A DNA stretch of 60,000 nucleotides from Membranipora membranacea (lineage: Eukaryota > Bryozoa > Gymnolaemata > Cheilostomatida > Membraniporidae): contig OU612066.1 of NCBI GenBank assembly GCA_914767715.1, forward strand, positions 7,137,001-7,197,000. The letters run 5' to 3'. Shown piece after piece: positions 1 through 13,900 of the stretch (position 1 is the stretch's first letter; each line of letters begins with the position of its first letter). The position numbers were made by a program, and so were the translations under genes. The notes under the pieces are model-generated. The model was given only the letters and a program-made list of their open reading frames with translations. It was not told the DNA's origin and did not search any database.

Positions 1-159
1 TTAAGACACCTGTGACAGGTGTGAAGGATGAAACTATAGAATGTAAAGGTTGGTGACAGCATTTGTGATTATAGTGTCGCTAGTGTCGATGGTAAGGACG
101 GTTTGTGGATTGGTCTGAGGATATGTCCTATATGGAGTGCGTGCAGTATCTTGACTCAC

Positions 160-507
160 CTCATAAGCGCTGGTTAGGTTGAGGTTGTAGAATATTGGTA
201 TGTAAAAGTGAGCAGCTGCTGGAATGACGAGTGCATAACTCAAACCGATGATAAAGAACTGAGTGCCGTAGTTATAAATCTCTGCAGGATTCCCCATCAG
301 TGTGATGGCAGACATAAAACTAGCCACCATGGACATAGCCACAGGCGCCACATTCATAGACTTGTCGGCTAAGAGAAATTCTTTAGTTGTGCTCTGCTTG
401 CCACCAGCAAAGGCGTGGTACACACCAATACCCGCTGACACCAGAAGTAAACCGCTAAACACCACATAGTCCGCGACCTGAAACTTTGGCACTTCAAACT
501 CCGGCAT
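160..507 (-). CDS. SLC5-family sodium-coupled symporter, first coding exon (partial)
   Basis: This exon encodes the first 116 residues of a membrane symporter of the sodium:solute symporter family, closest in feel to the monocarboxylate/multivitamin branch (SLC5A8, SLC5A12, SLC5A6). These proteins use the sodium gradient to import small organic acids or vitamins across the plasma membrane. Seen: a short N-terminus, then D-Y-V-V-F at the start of a first hydrophobic helix (about residues 13-33), a G-G-K-x-S-T-x-E-F-L-L-A-D loop typical of the family, a second helix with S-M-V-A-S-F-M-S-A (about 51-70) and a third helix (about 82-105) ending before N-L-T-S-A-Y-E. The exon ends in a GTGAGT donor after the Tyr-Glu codons, where relatives continue Y-L-E. 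The rest lies left of the window. The ATG is the first in frame and the hydrophobic start fits. The exact substrate cannot be told from one exon. Confidence 0.9.
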
Positions 508-1541
508 CCTGCTGTCTGACTAGTAATTCTCCTCTCTGAATGCCAACTTTCACTGGAAAAATAACACAACTTTATGATAAGAGAGCAAATTAAGTTAACG
601 AGTTAATCTGTCGTCTCTATGATAAGTAACAGCCCTGTCAATCACAGAGCGAAAAGTTGGAAGTGACTTCTTGCACAGAGTATCTTCTTTTCGAAAGTTG
701 TGCTATTAAAATCATGATGAAATGAACTCATATGGTCCCTATTTGTTTGTAAGATTGATTATAAAACAGCGTATGCTGTTGTGTTAACAGCGTTACTTGT
801 AAACAATTCTACTACTGTATAGAAAGCGTCATAATAGAATATAATCAGCTAGAGGTTTATTCAATACTCACCCAGTTCCAATCAATTATTGAATGAAGTG
901 AAACAATACTGCGCATGCATTAGTATAGGCTCACTTAAATTAAATGCCACTATTTGCTCAGCGATCTTATTGGCTGCTTCTTGCCTGCAGTTGATATGAT
1001 TGGCTTGAATAACAATAATTCGTCAAAGTCAAAAGCTTTTATCTGGATACTATGAAGTCACTGAACTACGAGAGAATGCTGTGGTAGTGTATTTATTGGA
1101 TAATACAAATATGTAAACTGAAATTATAATTTTGCTAAATCTTAGAATGAGCAATTATTATTATCACTATGAAGTGGTGTGCACAGAATCTTCATACAAA
1201 AACTTTAAAAGGAGATAAAAAGTGCAGAAGTGACATACCTATGTAAGGTACAAAAATATGATTTGGTTCGCAACGATAGCGACTGGTTTTACACTTACGT
1301 TGAGTTTGAACATGACAAACAAAGGTACGATATAGACAATGCATATGATTGGAGGCTTAAAAAAGTACAGATTGTAAGTGAATAATGTTCAGTTAGTTTC
1401 AAACTAAAATGTTGCAGCTACAGTATTTTGCTTATGATGGACTGGCGTTGTAAGCAGAGAAAGTTCAAAATAGAATACAAGAGTACATATGACAGTAATT
1501 GACAGGGAAATGAATAATTTCCAGTGTTTGATTGATATATT
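508..1541. other. Intergenic region between the RNF213-like 3' end and the SLC5 5' end
   Basis: About 1 kb separates the stop codon of the RNF213-like gene from the SLC5 start codon, both on the minus strand. It must hold the 3' UTR of the former and the promoter and 5' UTR of the latter. On the minus strand an AATAAA poly(A) signal is seen at about 1092-1097 and another at about 855-860. I see no convincing TATA box, RNA gene or repeat, and the open frames here are short and unsupported. Confidence 0.5.
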
Positions 1542-4500
1542 TTACTCTACTTTAGTGGTGTATCTGGTCCAGATGAAACACCAAGCTCTTGGGGCGTGTT
1601 TCACTTGTATCATTGGTGGTCTCTCAGCTTCATTCATCGGTTCCTTCACCAGGTCTGGAATATCAGCTAAGATCTGCTTCATTCTCTCATCATCAGCCTT
1701 AGTGTTAGCACTCACTTCAATAAATACCTTCAGCTCCTCATCCAAACTAAAACAACACAATAGTTAGCTAGATAACAGGTACCAGATAATAGGTAGAGAT
1801 TACATTACAGGGTCCAAAGTAAGTGCGAGGTGTTGAAAGCTGCCAGGATCTCTGAAGAGATTCTTATGCTTGGATCTCAAAGAAACTCTGAATAAGGGGT
1901 ATATAATATATATTACTTTATATATCACTATATATATATAAATATTATCATGGGTGAATGTACTCTGTAGAACAGTTCACTGTGCGGTCAATGGAGCTTC
2001 CTATACGACACCCAGATGATACATTTTACTTTAATTTGGATTTGCTTTACCTTTTACAAACATGTCTGGAGAAAGACCCGATTCCTATTTCAGGCAGAAC
2101 CTATCAAATTTGATATATGTAAAACTCATCAACATCACAAACTCAAAAATATTAACTTTATTACCAAAATTTTAATCTCTAACAATACAACACAGGTATG
2201 GAACAGGTATGGGCAGTCTATAGGCATGAACAGGTATGGACAGTCTATGGGCATGAACAGTTTAATCAATAGACAGTTTTCTGAGCTCTTATTTATGCCT
2301 CAATTCGGAGTTGTCCTCTCTCCAGTTTGGTACTTTTAACCCACACCGCATAGGAAAAACCTGCTGTAAGACAGTTATCTTGTAAACTGCTTATGATAGG
2401 ATAAAAATGATTTTTGATTCAGAGTCTGCACCATTGAAAACCCTGTGAGACCGGGTTTCCAAATTATTGGAGGCTTGAATGTTGATAAATCTTAATTTTA
2501 ATGACGAAAATCATGAAAATTTCTGCCAAATTGTCCGCAAAACAGGCAGAAAATGTTATAATTGACTATCCAATTACTAAAATTATTTCCCAAACTATGT
2601 CCATATGAGTTTTCAATGTTGCAGATTCTGAATCAAAAATAATTTTTATCCTATAAGCGGTTTTCAAGATAAAGATTAGGACGATAACTGCCAGGTCAAC
2701 TAAGCTGATTTAATAACCATCATATTCCCATCAATGAATGAATGGGTTGGGTTCATCTGTCTCATCAATCACTGCGCAGCATAAAGACTTATGGACAATG
2801 GGCCAAAAATAAGATTGGGCGGAATTTAACTAATCAAAAACATTTGATGCCATTATTATGTATTAGGGGAGACGTGTTTTCCCCCAGGATCACCTTCCTC
2901 GATGTCAAATTCAACAACATGTGGTAGGTAGGAAGGGGGTGTCAAGCCCTGAATCCTTAGTTGCATAACTCAAATTATTTTGAAAGTCCTTTTCTTTGGA
3001 GCTAAATGTAACAAAATTGAAATTTTTTGAAAATTACGGAACCCCAACTGACGTAAACTCACGGCATGTAAACAGGGTTAAAACCTTAATGTACTATAAA
3101 GTACTCCAAAAATACCATATTTCTATGCCAAATATGCCTACTGCCGTGTGTACATATTAGAGATGAGAAGGTTTCCCATACTATTTTCTTCCTCAAGGTC
3201 AAATTCAACTTCGTGGAATGCGGCATGTAGGCAAGGGAAGTCTAAATCTGGCAACCTCAATTTAAAATATTATCTATAATAATGCACAATTCTACATTAT
3301 TAGCTTGGTCACATTTTAACAGGTTCAACAAGAGTTCTTGGAACTTATGGTTCTACCACAGACCATAGTTAAGGCTAGGAGTTACTCCTTGGTTCTAGTT
3401 TGACTCATCTTCATCTTACTTAGATTCTGTTTTTGTGAAGTACACCAGGGAGTAAACACAGTCAGTTTTATTTGTCATGCAAATTCTAAGATTGTTGTAT
3501 AAGGCCAGCCCGCCGCTGACAATGTTTGGTACCAAACTCCCAGACCCAGAAACTTAACACATTTCCCTGTAAGGAGTTCATTTAACCATTAATTTTGTCC
3601 AAGAGAGGGTCGTATTCTTATTGGTAAAGGCCCTCTTTTTTCGAGCCCGGAGTTTGACTGTTGGGCTTCTCTCATCCGGCTTCAAACAAAACATCATGAG
3701 TGGGGTTTATCACGATACACAATACAAGCACAGCAAGGCAAAATCTTACCTTCGGTCTGTGTTCAGTTCATTTTCTGAGACGGCAGCCTTGTTTAGCCTG
3801 AGAATTATATACTTGAATAGCTCTTGTAGCAGAACCTTAGTTCTAGGACTATTGTACATACAGCATTCTCTTAGGATTTCTTCTAGCTGTGGAGTTAATG
3901 GTTCTCGACATTCAGTGTCTATATCATCAAATGGTTCCTGAAATCAAACATTTTTATCAATGAGCGAAGAAGCTGGTTACTGTCTGTCGGTCAGTTGACT
4001 GAATTACTCGCAAGTAATACATTCAACTGATTTCTCATTTTGCCTCTGCCGATCAGCTAACGTTTTAAATTTTGAGGACAATATAGGTGGATGACAAATC
4101 AATCAGGAATATGATGCTGATCAATTAATTTTATGAAGCAATAATTTATCTTTATTGAAAAAATGAACGGCAAAATCTAAAAGAAAACCATACTTGGTGT
4201 TGCCTCATAAGAAGATCAGTCTGAGTAAACTTGAGAAGCAGCCACACATCTCTAACATGTCTCAGTTTGATTGAGTCAGGTAAATAGGAGAGAAGCTGGT
4301 CTTTAGCGAATGACTGCATATACTCAGCTAAAGATTTGTCTTCTTCTATTTTTGTACCATACAGGAAGTTGATGGCCACTTTTAGATCTTTTAGGTTGGC
4401 TGTCAGCGTTGGTACGCGTGGTGTCAACTTAGCTGAGACAGAAGCATGCAGTTCTAGACTCAGCCATTCCTAAAACATTTGATACAGCCATTATTCATTC

Positions 4501-7500
4501 TATCAAATGGAGCCATATTGACTTGTACAGCTGTGTTCAGGTGATCCAAAATCTAATCTAATCTAAAGGTGTACAGATTCTGCATTGTTCATAATGTGCT
4601 CCAGTAGGAAGATAACAACACTTCCACTTCCAAGTTCATGTGTATATTTTATGTATGTAGGGTAGTATCGGCAAATATTTGATAATAGCCTCCCTGCTTC
4701 AAGAAGTCAGTTATCTGGATCTGAATGTGTATTGACGATCAGTTGGTATTATCACGAACCTGTGAGTCACTGATAGATTTGAGTTGATTATGCAGATTGA
4801 AGTCTTCCTGGAACACATAGAACTGCAGCTGCTCTGGCTTGAAGTCTAGTATTGGTCTGTTGGTTCTGTACCTCATAACAAGTTCTCGTTCTATGGCCTG
4901 CCAGTTGTATGTTACACGAGTTGTCTCCCTCATCTCATATTCACTGTGAGAGAGGATAACTCCAATCAGTTCTTCTGAGTTTCCAAGAGTCACCACATGG
5001 GAGCTGTTTATAGACGACATCTCCAAGGTTTGCCTGGTATAAATTGAAATACATGATTTGATATACCACTATGTAAACCTACTAAAAATGTAGCTATTGC
5101 CGATCATGTAACATCTTGATGTAGATTGTTATTTAGTCAGAACCAGTGTAATAAGGTATTTTCTAATTATGTTTCTTCATCACAACTCGAACCAATGAAC
5201 TCCCATTTCATTACTCAAACACACTACCTCTAACAATAATAAGTTAAATACAGGAGAAAAAATTTCTAAGAAAAGAGATTTAAAAACAATTTAGGAAAAG
5301 AGATTAGGTATGACTGAGCTCAGAGGTTTGGTATTTGTTGTATGATGGTTTGGAGAACATAGGCCTCAGCTTCTAATGATTATGTGCTTCTAATTACAAA
5401 ACGGAGCTCTGGTGGTTTTTATCCTAAATACTAGCTGTGGTTCATAAACTTACAAAGATTCCTCATCACTAGACAGCAGTCGATTCTGAACATCGATCAG
5501 ATATATGATCAGAGTGAACGGTGGGCTCGGCTTATTTTCTGCAAATCTTCTGCTGTGCTGATCTAGTAGGAAACTACTGAGAGGTGATGTGATCTCCATG
5601 TCATCAAATTCTCTTCCTATCATACCTACAGGTATTCAAAATTTATTTACATAGACAATTCACAATGAACAGAACACACAGTAATTAAACATCACAGTGG
5701 TTTCTAATAAGGATGGATGGAATAGAGCAGACTATTGAATGGACTCAATGACCATTGTTGGACTGCTATCAAGTTTTGATTGAAACTGAAACAAACAGTG
5801 CTGGTTGCAATCCAACATAAGCTATGTCGTGTTTGATTCAATTTGCCTGTATTTCATGTCGCTCCCACACTACTGGTAAGAGGGCAACATGTCGACAGGA
5901 AGAAAACCCAAATGCAGACCAATTGGATAAATCTTGGTCTTACTATGTTCATGCTTACGTTGATTGGCTGCCATAATGTTCCAGGCAGCAATGAAACTAT
6001 CAACTAATGCTTCGATGTTAGAAGCTTCCTCTTTATATTTTGTGATGAAATCTCCGATTTGAAGCTTTGAGGCTTTGTCACGTTTAAATCTGCTGTGGAA
6101 CTTATCACTGAAGATTCTCATGAGCTCCAGGATATCAGGAAGATATCGGACAGCAGAAATAGCATCACAATTATTCACTATGTGTCTCAGTGTTGGGAAG
6201 TTCTGTAATATAGGATGTTTGTGACATGATGTACCATATACGTTAATTCGCTATAAGATGAAATTTTTTTAAGTTTAAATTGTATCAATTCTGCTTATCA
6301 TTAGATTTTTGGAATAACTCAATGATAGATAAAATAAATAATCAAAATTCGTAAATATTTTAAGCTGGTATTTCAATTCATTATTGAAATCCGTGAGTAT
6401 TATCATCCTGTAGGGTGGTGCCAACTGTCAATTATGGAACATTTAAGATATTCTAGAGCTTTTTATAACTGTCATTCCAGCATATTGTGACTTTGGTGAT
6501 CACCATGCCAAATATTTTGTTATAAAAATTTTAATTAAAAATGACACGATTACATGTGAAAGCTGCCTGGCTTGATGCCCATGGCATCCAAAGTCGGATG
6601 TCCTAATAAATTGAGCTCCATTCTTGTCTCGTACCTCCGGAGGCATAGTAGCGAGGTGGTTCTGCACACGAGGAAGAGTAAGGGTCTGTTTGTACTCCCA
6701 AAGTCCAGGTGAAGCCAGTATGTTAGCTTCATCTATCGGTTTATCAGCAACAGAGAGAATTCTCCTCAGATCCACATTATCAGCTGTAAGAAGCTGCTGC
6801 TTTACGTTATGTAACCTGATAGCCTGCAAAAGTGGGAAAGATAAAAGTGAGAAAGGGAATAAAAAGAAATCCTCCACAAAGAGTTAAACCAGTTTAGCCG
6901 AAGAAGCTTTGAAATGATGAGTTGTATTGGGTTGGTGGTTATTAGATCATTTGTGTTACCTTGTTGTTTCCGAAGGTGGGTTTGATGTAGCTGTTATCAA
7001 ATTGGGCTTCCCATGCTTTTCTCTGTTGGATACTGGTGAGTGTCAGATTCCCACCTTGTTGAGCAGCTAAAAAAAAATAAAAAATTAGTGATGGTTATTT
7101 TCATACTCAAATTCCGGTATCAATTAATAACATGTCTAATAATATGGAGGACTGTGACTTGAAATAGTTTGTACTTTAATAAAAATTCATCAACTTCTGT
7201 GGTTTGCTTTCAATCAAATACTCAATTTCATACCAATGCGTCAAAGCTACAACAAGATCACAACTCAAACCTAAAAATATCCAGTAGTAGGCATTATTTA
7301 ATTCCCAAAGAGTATGCAAATGCCTCTACATTGAGCACACAATACCTCGTTTCATACGATTGATCAGCTCGTGAAGTAGAAGGATACAATCATCTACATT
7401 TTCACCAGAAGATCTCGATATCTGTTGTATATCTGACTGGATATGAGCTTCTAAGAATTGTCTAACATGGTCGTCTTCTCTTAGCTGTATTCCCTGCACA

Positions 7501-7979
7501 ACTTGTATGACCTTCAAATATGAAATATCCAAATTATATAGTATGACCTTGGTATGACCAAACAGCTTTATTAGACGTGAACTATGGATTGACAAAACAG
7601 CCAAATTAATAAACTGCAATCAAATTTCCAAATATTCTACCTAATGATATATATCCATATTTTGGTTAAGATGCAATCCAACAACTCAACTATCAAAAAA
7701 AAAAAAAGTTGTTAAATGTATCTGGTCCCGTTTGAATAAGTAGCAAAATTTTGATTGGGATTAAGAGAAGATGTCCCTGTTCTAAACACTAGAAAGTCAC
7801 AGTCACACCACACATTACATACCTGTTGAGGGTTGAACACAGATCCAGCGTACATACACAGATGGACCAAACATCTCATCACAGAACATGACAGAACGTT
7901 CAGAACTCTCTCTGATGTAGCAGCTCCTCCTTGCTGATTAGCAGCTCCAAGTATGTGACCTGGTCGTGATCTCTGAGCA
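1542..7979 (-). CDS. RNF213: RNF213-like exons 87-97: C-terminal domain and stop
   Basis: Exons: 7823-7979, 7346-7511, 6960-7066, 6635-6823, 5959-6202, 5454-5625, 4760-5033, 4194-4469, 3750-3937, 1804-1887 and 1542-1746. Family-like pieces include G-H-I-L-G, a W-L-L-L-K-F-type helix, R-Y-L-P-D-I-L-E-L, L-L-D-Q-H-S, and Y-R-T-N-R-P-I-L near 4850. The last coding exon ends T-T-K-V-E and TAA. The donor for the 84-nt exon has to be GTAATC at 1798-1803, because the neighbouring GTAATG breaks the frame. The intron 1888-3749 is long and full of repeats, so a small exon there cannot be excluded, but phase does not ask for one. Confidence 0.87.
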
Positions 7980-10900
7980 CTATAAACAAAAAAAATTGAT
8001 ATAGACTCAGTTTTCCTATTTTCTTTTGTGTGTGGTGGTTTTCAGGGGTGCTGAGTCTCCTTATACACGAGGAAGTTGGATTGGATGAGAATGCACTCTT
8101 AGGATCAATTCAATTTTTTTCAGGTGAGAAATTCATTATTCAAATTGATTCTGCAGAGAGATACATACCATAGGGTCATAATAGCACAACTGATGACAAG
8201 CATAAAGCAGTGGGCTAATTTTCAATATTATACAATTGGCACCCCTACCTAAACCTCAATAAACCAACCACATCCAATGATAGAATGAAACACAGACTAA
8301 TGTACTATAAAGTGTATGGACAGATGTGGAATACATAATATATATATATATATATGGTATTTAGTACACAGCTATAGTATAGAAAAGGACCCATGACACT
8401 ACTTTCCCAACATTGACACATACCGATGACCACCATCAAGTTTCCTGTTGGCTGCAGCTAGCCTGTGTTCCTCTCCGCCAATTGATTGACCGCAATCCAT
8501 ACAACGTGCATTTATAGCTGGCCTACCGCACTACAATCATATTTTGGTGGAGTTTTCATAACCTTATATTCTCAGATAGTAGTAGGATTAAAGGGTGAAA
8601 GGGAAGTGGTCAATTTCCAACAAATCAGATACCTATATCAAGTTCTACTTAGAAAGGCAAATCGCTACAAAGAGATTATTTTCTAGCAACATCATCTTTG
8701 CTGATCGGAATCTTTGCTGGTTTACCATCGTGATCCAAAGATTAATGTTGCACATGGCTATTCACGAAGTTTGTAGTTTAGCTCAAGATTATTTTCCTAA
8801 GCAATCTTTATCCGTACCAGCTAACATCACAACAGCCAATACTTTCATTAGACTGAAATAACGTTATGCCATCCAAACATAAAAATAAACAAAATATGGA
8901 GGAGCGTTTTTATCCGGCTTATCTCAGGAAGTTAAAACTTTACGGTATGTAAAGGGAGACATTGATGGATATAATGTTAAAGTAAGAAGACGTTGAACCA
9001 TTTAGCCCACAAGTTATGAGTGAGACATCATGCTGAGATGCATGTAGGTCCTACAGTAGAAGATGGAGATGAAAATACAAGTAACACCATATAATGATTG
9101 ATTTATGACTGCATGCATACTCACATCTCCAATGTAGTATGGGTGGCCATTTGGGCATGCTGCAACAGAAACAAGAACAATGTGTTATAAAAAACCAGGT
9201 CCAACTAGTCTAAGATTAAACATGGGGCAGTGGGGGTCTTTTAATTTTATTTACTACAATAATTGACCTTCAACCTTTCCCAGCAGTCATTTATCTTCAC
9301 AGATTGCATTTCTTTTACCTCAGAAGGCACACAACTCCCTATTAATGTGGCGACAGGTTACAAGACCTGTACGATCACAGTGAAATAAACAGCTTGATCA
9401 ATCCCTGAAGCCCAAAATGTGTAGTCATTTTTTATAACAAAATTAACAAGGAGCTTAAAACTTTTTTTTGGGCTGAGCTAATTGAGGTGTGAAAAATCAG
9501 TACGATGTCACAGGAAAATATAAACAACAAAGGCTTTAGTTGTTGCTTACCATAAGGCACAGGGTTCTCTCCTTCCTTTTGAAGAGCTCTCCTTATATTT
9601 TCTGCCTGTGCTTCATATTGATCATCGACCATAGTTGGTAGCAAGTGATTGACAGCTTGTAGAGGTTGGTTGATCAGCTCAGAGAGAGGGTTTAGATCAC
9701 CCATAGCAGTGTTATTACTCATACAGTCTAATAAGCTGAGGACAAGCATTGTTAGATTGATCCCTTGCGCAGAGCTCACGTCCATTTCACGTGGTAGTCC
9801 ACCATCCCTTAGTAACATACCCAACATATCCTATAACGACGCACACAAATCGTAATAACACAATATGATCTAGTCCTTGTTAGTAGCATCAAATACACAA
9901 AAAACTCTGATGTGATAGGTCATTGTTATGATTCCCTCCTTTCATCTAGCAGAGTTCATCGTGGTCTCTTCCTACCCCTCACATACACCAATACTCAGAT
10001 CAAACCATATATATATCCAAATTCACTACCTATCGTTTTAATGGAGTAACATCTATACTGTGGAATAAATACATCGAACTTACTACACTGCACAAAGACT
10101 AGAGCAATATAAGGATGTATATGGCATATAATGTGTAAGCAACGTACCGAACAGAGAAAAACATCAATTTTTTCATGGACACAGGCAAGTAATGTCAAAT
10201 CCCCTGCCATGAATGTAGCTAATGCCGGAAAAACTAGTCAGGTACGTACCTCAATTTACACCCATTATGTTGGGGGACACCCAGATAACTGATTATACTT
10301 ACATGATGTTTGCCCTGTAGCTGGATATTCAAATGCTCCCAGAGTCCGTTAGTAACATTCTGTGGTACTGGAGTTCTCTGTACAAAAGTTCTGGTGACTC
10401 GAGTAAATATGATCTCTAGAAGTAGCCAGGGAGTACGGCAAGCCTGTGGGTAAATCAACATCGTTATATTTCAAATTGATGAACAGCTATTGCAGATAAC
10501 GATAATGACGGCCTATGATAAAACTCACGTCCCCTCGGCTGGTCCACAGAGAAAGACAGGCTAGATCATTTGTATAGAGCGGGGCAGCAACTAGAGTATT
10601 GGAGTTGGTACAACAGTGTATGCCTCCATGCATGAAACGTTCTTAAAAGTATCAATTGTGCACATTATATGTCTTGAAAATATCATCCTGGGAAATGTCG
10701 AATGTCATAAGGTGTACATGAGCTGTGTGCACATACCATTGTGAGTTGGTTGACAGCATTAGTAAACTCATCCTGATTTCCAGACATTGCTATGACTTCA
10801 TCAATGGCTGTTTTGGCAGCTCTGTATTCTTGACCTCCGTATACAGACAGAACATCTGGTACAGTGAATGATTCAAGGTCTCTCTTCACAACATCAGGAA

Positions 10901-13900
10901 TGAGATAGTTGTGTGGTGTGTTCAATAGATCTTTGATGAAACTTTCGCCTTGAGACGCCAGTAGCAGCCTTGCAGTGTAATACCTTAAACAATTCATAAA
11001 TACATGGTAATTTTTCACAAATCTGATTAGACATGAGTTCCTATATGGCTATCTCTTTACCTTTTGCCTAAGGAGGGCTTATTTTTAATTACTTGCCATT
11101 ATTACTTAGATATAGACATAAATCAATATGTGCGAGAATCAAGAACTTCATACTCATAGACAGTTTTCTCTACTTGAATTTGAGCTTTAGTTCGGAGTTG
11201 TCCTCTCTCCGCTTGGGTACTCTTTAACACACAGCATAGGAAAAAGGAGCTGAATAATTCCTATCTTGAAAATTGAAGCTTTAAAATAACTTTTTTTTAA
11301 TGATGGCACACAGTATCTAATTTAAACTTGATTACCCTGGTTGAGTGTTGCCGTTCTGTGCAGCAGCCAGTATAAACTGCCGCAATGTAGCTTCAATCTC
11401 TTCCAGGTCCTCAGTGGCTTGTTGTGGGACTCTCAGATCTAGTGCAGTGACACCATAGCTGAGAAGGCACTGTAACTCAGATACTTTATTGAGCATGTCA
11501 ATATTCGGTACATTAACTCTGCTGGTAACAAGCTCTTCATGAGCATCATCAAAGAACACATCATTGATTGATACGGTCGGCGAATAAAAGTCCTGAAAAA
11601 GAGGACCACGATATGAATACAAGCAATGATCCCTAAAAGCTTTGTAGGAAAAGACATGATCAGAACAGATTCAAAATTGACTTTGAACATCTTGAAGTCA
11701 TCTTCCCCTTACCCATATGAGAGTAGGACGGACAAAGAAAAGTTTTATCTGTGAAATAAGTAAGGGGAAAATTTATTACTACACACCTCAACAAAGATCA
11801 TTGTGAAACTAACCTTTTTGCAATCCATGAGAAGAACCATTGTTTGGATCTTCTGTCTTACATCATCACCCCACTCAGCTAGAAGACGGTTGAGATGCTC
11901 TTGTACGTGTTCACTTTTGTTGCACTGCATCAGTAACTTGAGAAGAAAAGATCTAAGCACAGGAGTCGGGTCAATCACATCGGCAGTGTTGTATAAGCTG
12001 AACACTCGAGTACCAGCTCCAAATGTGACACACTGAAGAAGCCACTGTAGGATCTCTTCATCTGGTTCCACATCTGGGCCAAACACAACCTCAGACACAA
12101 AGGCCATGAAGAACTTGTTTAGTCTTTTCCTCAGATCCTTCAGCTCATTGAGTTTAGAGTCGCTGGGACAAGAACACAGAAGTGACGTAATGATACTTAA
12201 AATCTGAGTGAGTTTACATTGTCAGATAGATTGTTAATTGGTGAGGCACTAAATTGGACTGCGAATTGATTGGACAAACTCATCCCAACCTAAGTTATCA
12301 TTGAACGCAACAATTTAAGTACATACTATATATGAGAGCATGTAAAAATAACACATACTCAATGTGATCGTTAGCAGGATTGTATACAAATCCTTCTGGT
12401 ATCCGGCCGTCGCACTCTCCATCTGGGCACAGCTTTACTTCATTCACACAGGTGTCACAGATCATGTGACCACATGGAAGGCGAACAGGCGAGTGTAACG
12501 GTTCCTTACAAATTGGACATTGTCTTGGACATCTCCTAAAACAGTAAATATGAGAATGTTAAATCTGCATGCACTCGAGTTCAGGCAAACTGAAGTTTAA
12601 TAATTAATTAATAATAATTAATAATATCCTGCGTTTACTCCAGGTAACTGTGATAGCTGTCTACTCTCGGATGATAATATTGAACAGAGCCTGTGACATC
12701 ATACGGAGGGAAAGACTGTATCAGGGGCTCTCTTATAACAAGGACTCCAAGATAAGTAGATGTGTATTCGATACTCACTCTTGCGGGCTATCTAATTGTA
12801 TAGCTATCTATGAGTAAACATCACAGGAACATATATTCACAGAGTAAGGATATCCTTACTCTGTGATATATTTTATCTGCAAAGTTTGATAAACTTTTAG
12901 CACAGCTAAACAAAACCACAAATATATAAGGTGAATAACCTTTCTAAGGGGCAATGAAGACCTATCAAATAATAACAAACCTGTCACATAAATGCAAAGA
13001 TCACTTACTTGTAAAGTGCTTGTACTCCTTCAATCACAGTTTCTCGGAGCCAATTAACGACCTGATTGAAAGAATCAAACTCCTGGAAGCAGACACCTGT
13101 TACTTTCTAAAAAAGGATTTAGTGAGTTTGAGATCTTCTAACTCAAATGATGCTGGTATGTTCTAAAAATGTCAGTCTTGATCGTGGGAGATGTCCAAGC
13201 GGCCATTCATCCTTCTTTCCATATTCCTGAAAACCTTATACCTATCATTCTAACAATGAACTCCCTCTCCTTCATTGATTCTAAGCATAATTCATTAATA
13301 ATATTTCGAAAAAAGATATCTAAAATCTAGCATACATTGATAAAGAATGAGAGCTTGTGCGGTTTGCGTTTCTTTTGTCCATCTCTCTCAACAGGCTCAG
13401 TAGGGATGATGACATGCTCCACAAATAACTTCTTAAGCATCAGCTTGCTCCAAATTGTTCTACAATAGAGAAACAGGATCAAGATTGACGATTCGAGGAT
13501 GAATATTCTCCCTGCATTTATTTGCTGCATGTGTTTTCTTGTCATTGATAACAATGAACTGCAATCAAATTCTGAGATTTCTATGCATTTCCATTGGCCA
13601 GACCATAGACATAAATGTGTTGTGTCTATGGTCCAAACATTTTAGACCTAGTTAGTCACAAAGAGATTTATTCAATCATTTATCGTATAATTGATATATA
13701 TTCACAAGTATTTCTGGTAACAACTAAATTACGATGGGGTCACTCTGTCATTCAACGTAATTTTACCTGCAATCTGCCATCACATCATTTTCTTCTTGTC
13801 TTTGGCCCAGAACCTTGGCGATAATGTGTTTTGATTTATCAACTCCGTCTACCCACATCTCAGGGAAGGTGAGCAGTACATTAAGCTTTATCTCAGTAAG

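Larger units (their letters stand above)
1888..3749. other. Repeat-rich intron near the 3' end of the RNF213-like gene
   Basis: Holds an AT microsatellite (about 1905-1945), a two-copy 27-bp tandem repeat (about 2203-2258), a truncated palindromic element (2265-2675) and two degraded related stretches at about 2870-2960 and 3165-3260, about 295 bp apart, sharing a T-T-C-C-T-C..G-G-T-C-A-A-A-T-T-C-A-A-like core. No supported exon or RNA gene is seen. Confidence 0.6.

Noticed and set aside
9995-10210. Minus-strand frame starting M-A-G-D-L-T-L-L, a possible extra exon
   Set aside because: Its acceptor and donor give phases that break the frame between exons 83 (phase 0 out) and 84 (phase 0 in), which join correctly without it.
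10529-10615. Possible exon with a good GTGAGT donor encoding P-V-F-L-C-G-P
   Set aside because: Neither candidate acceptor keeps the frame between exons 82 and 83; one gives an early stop. Left out, though an alternative exon is conceivable.
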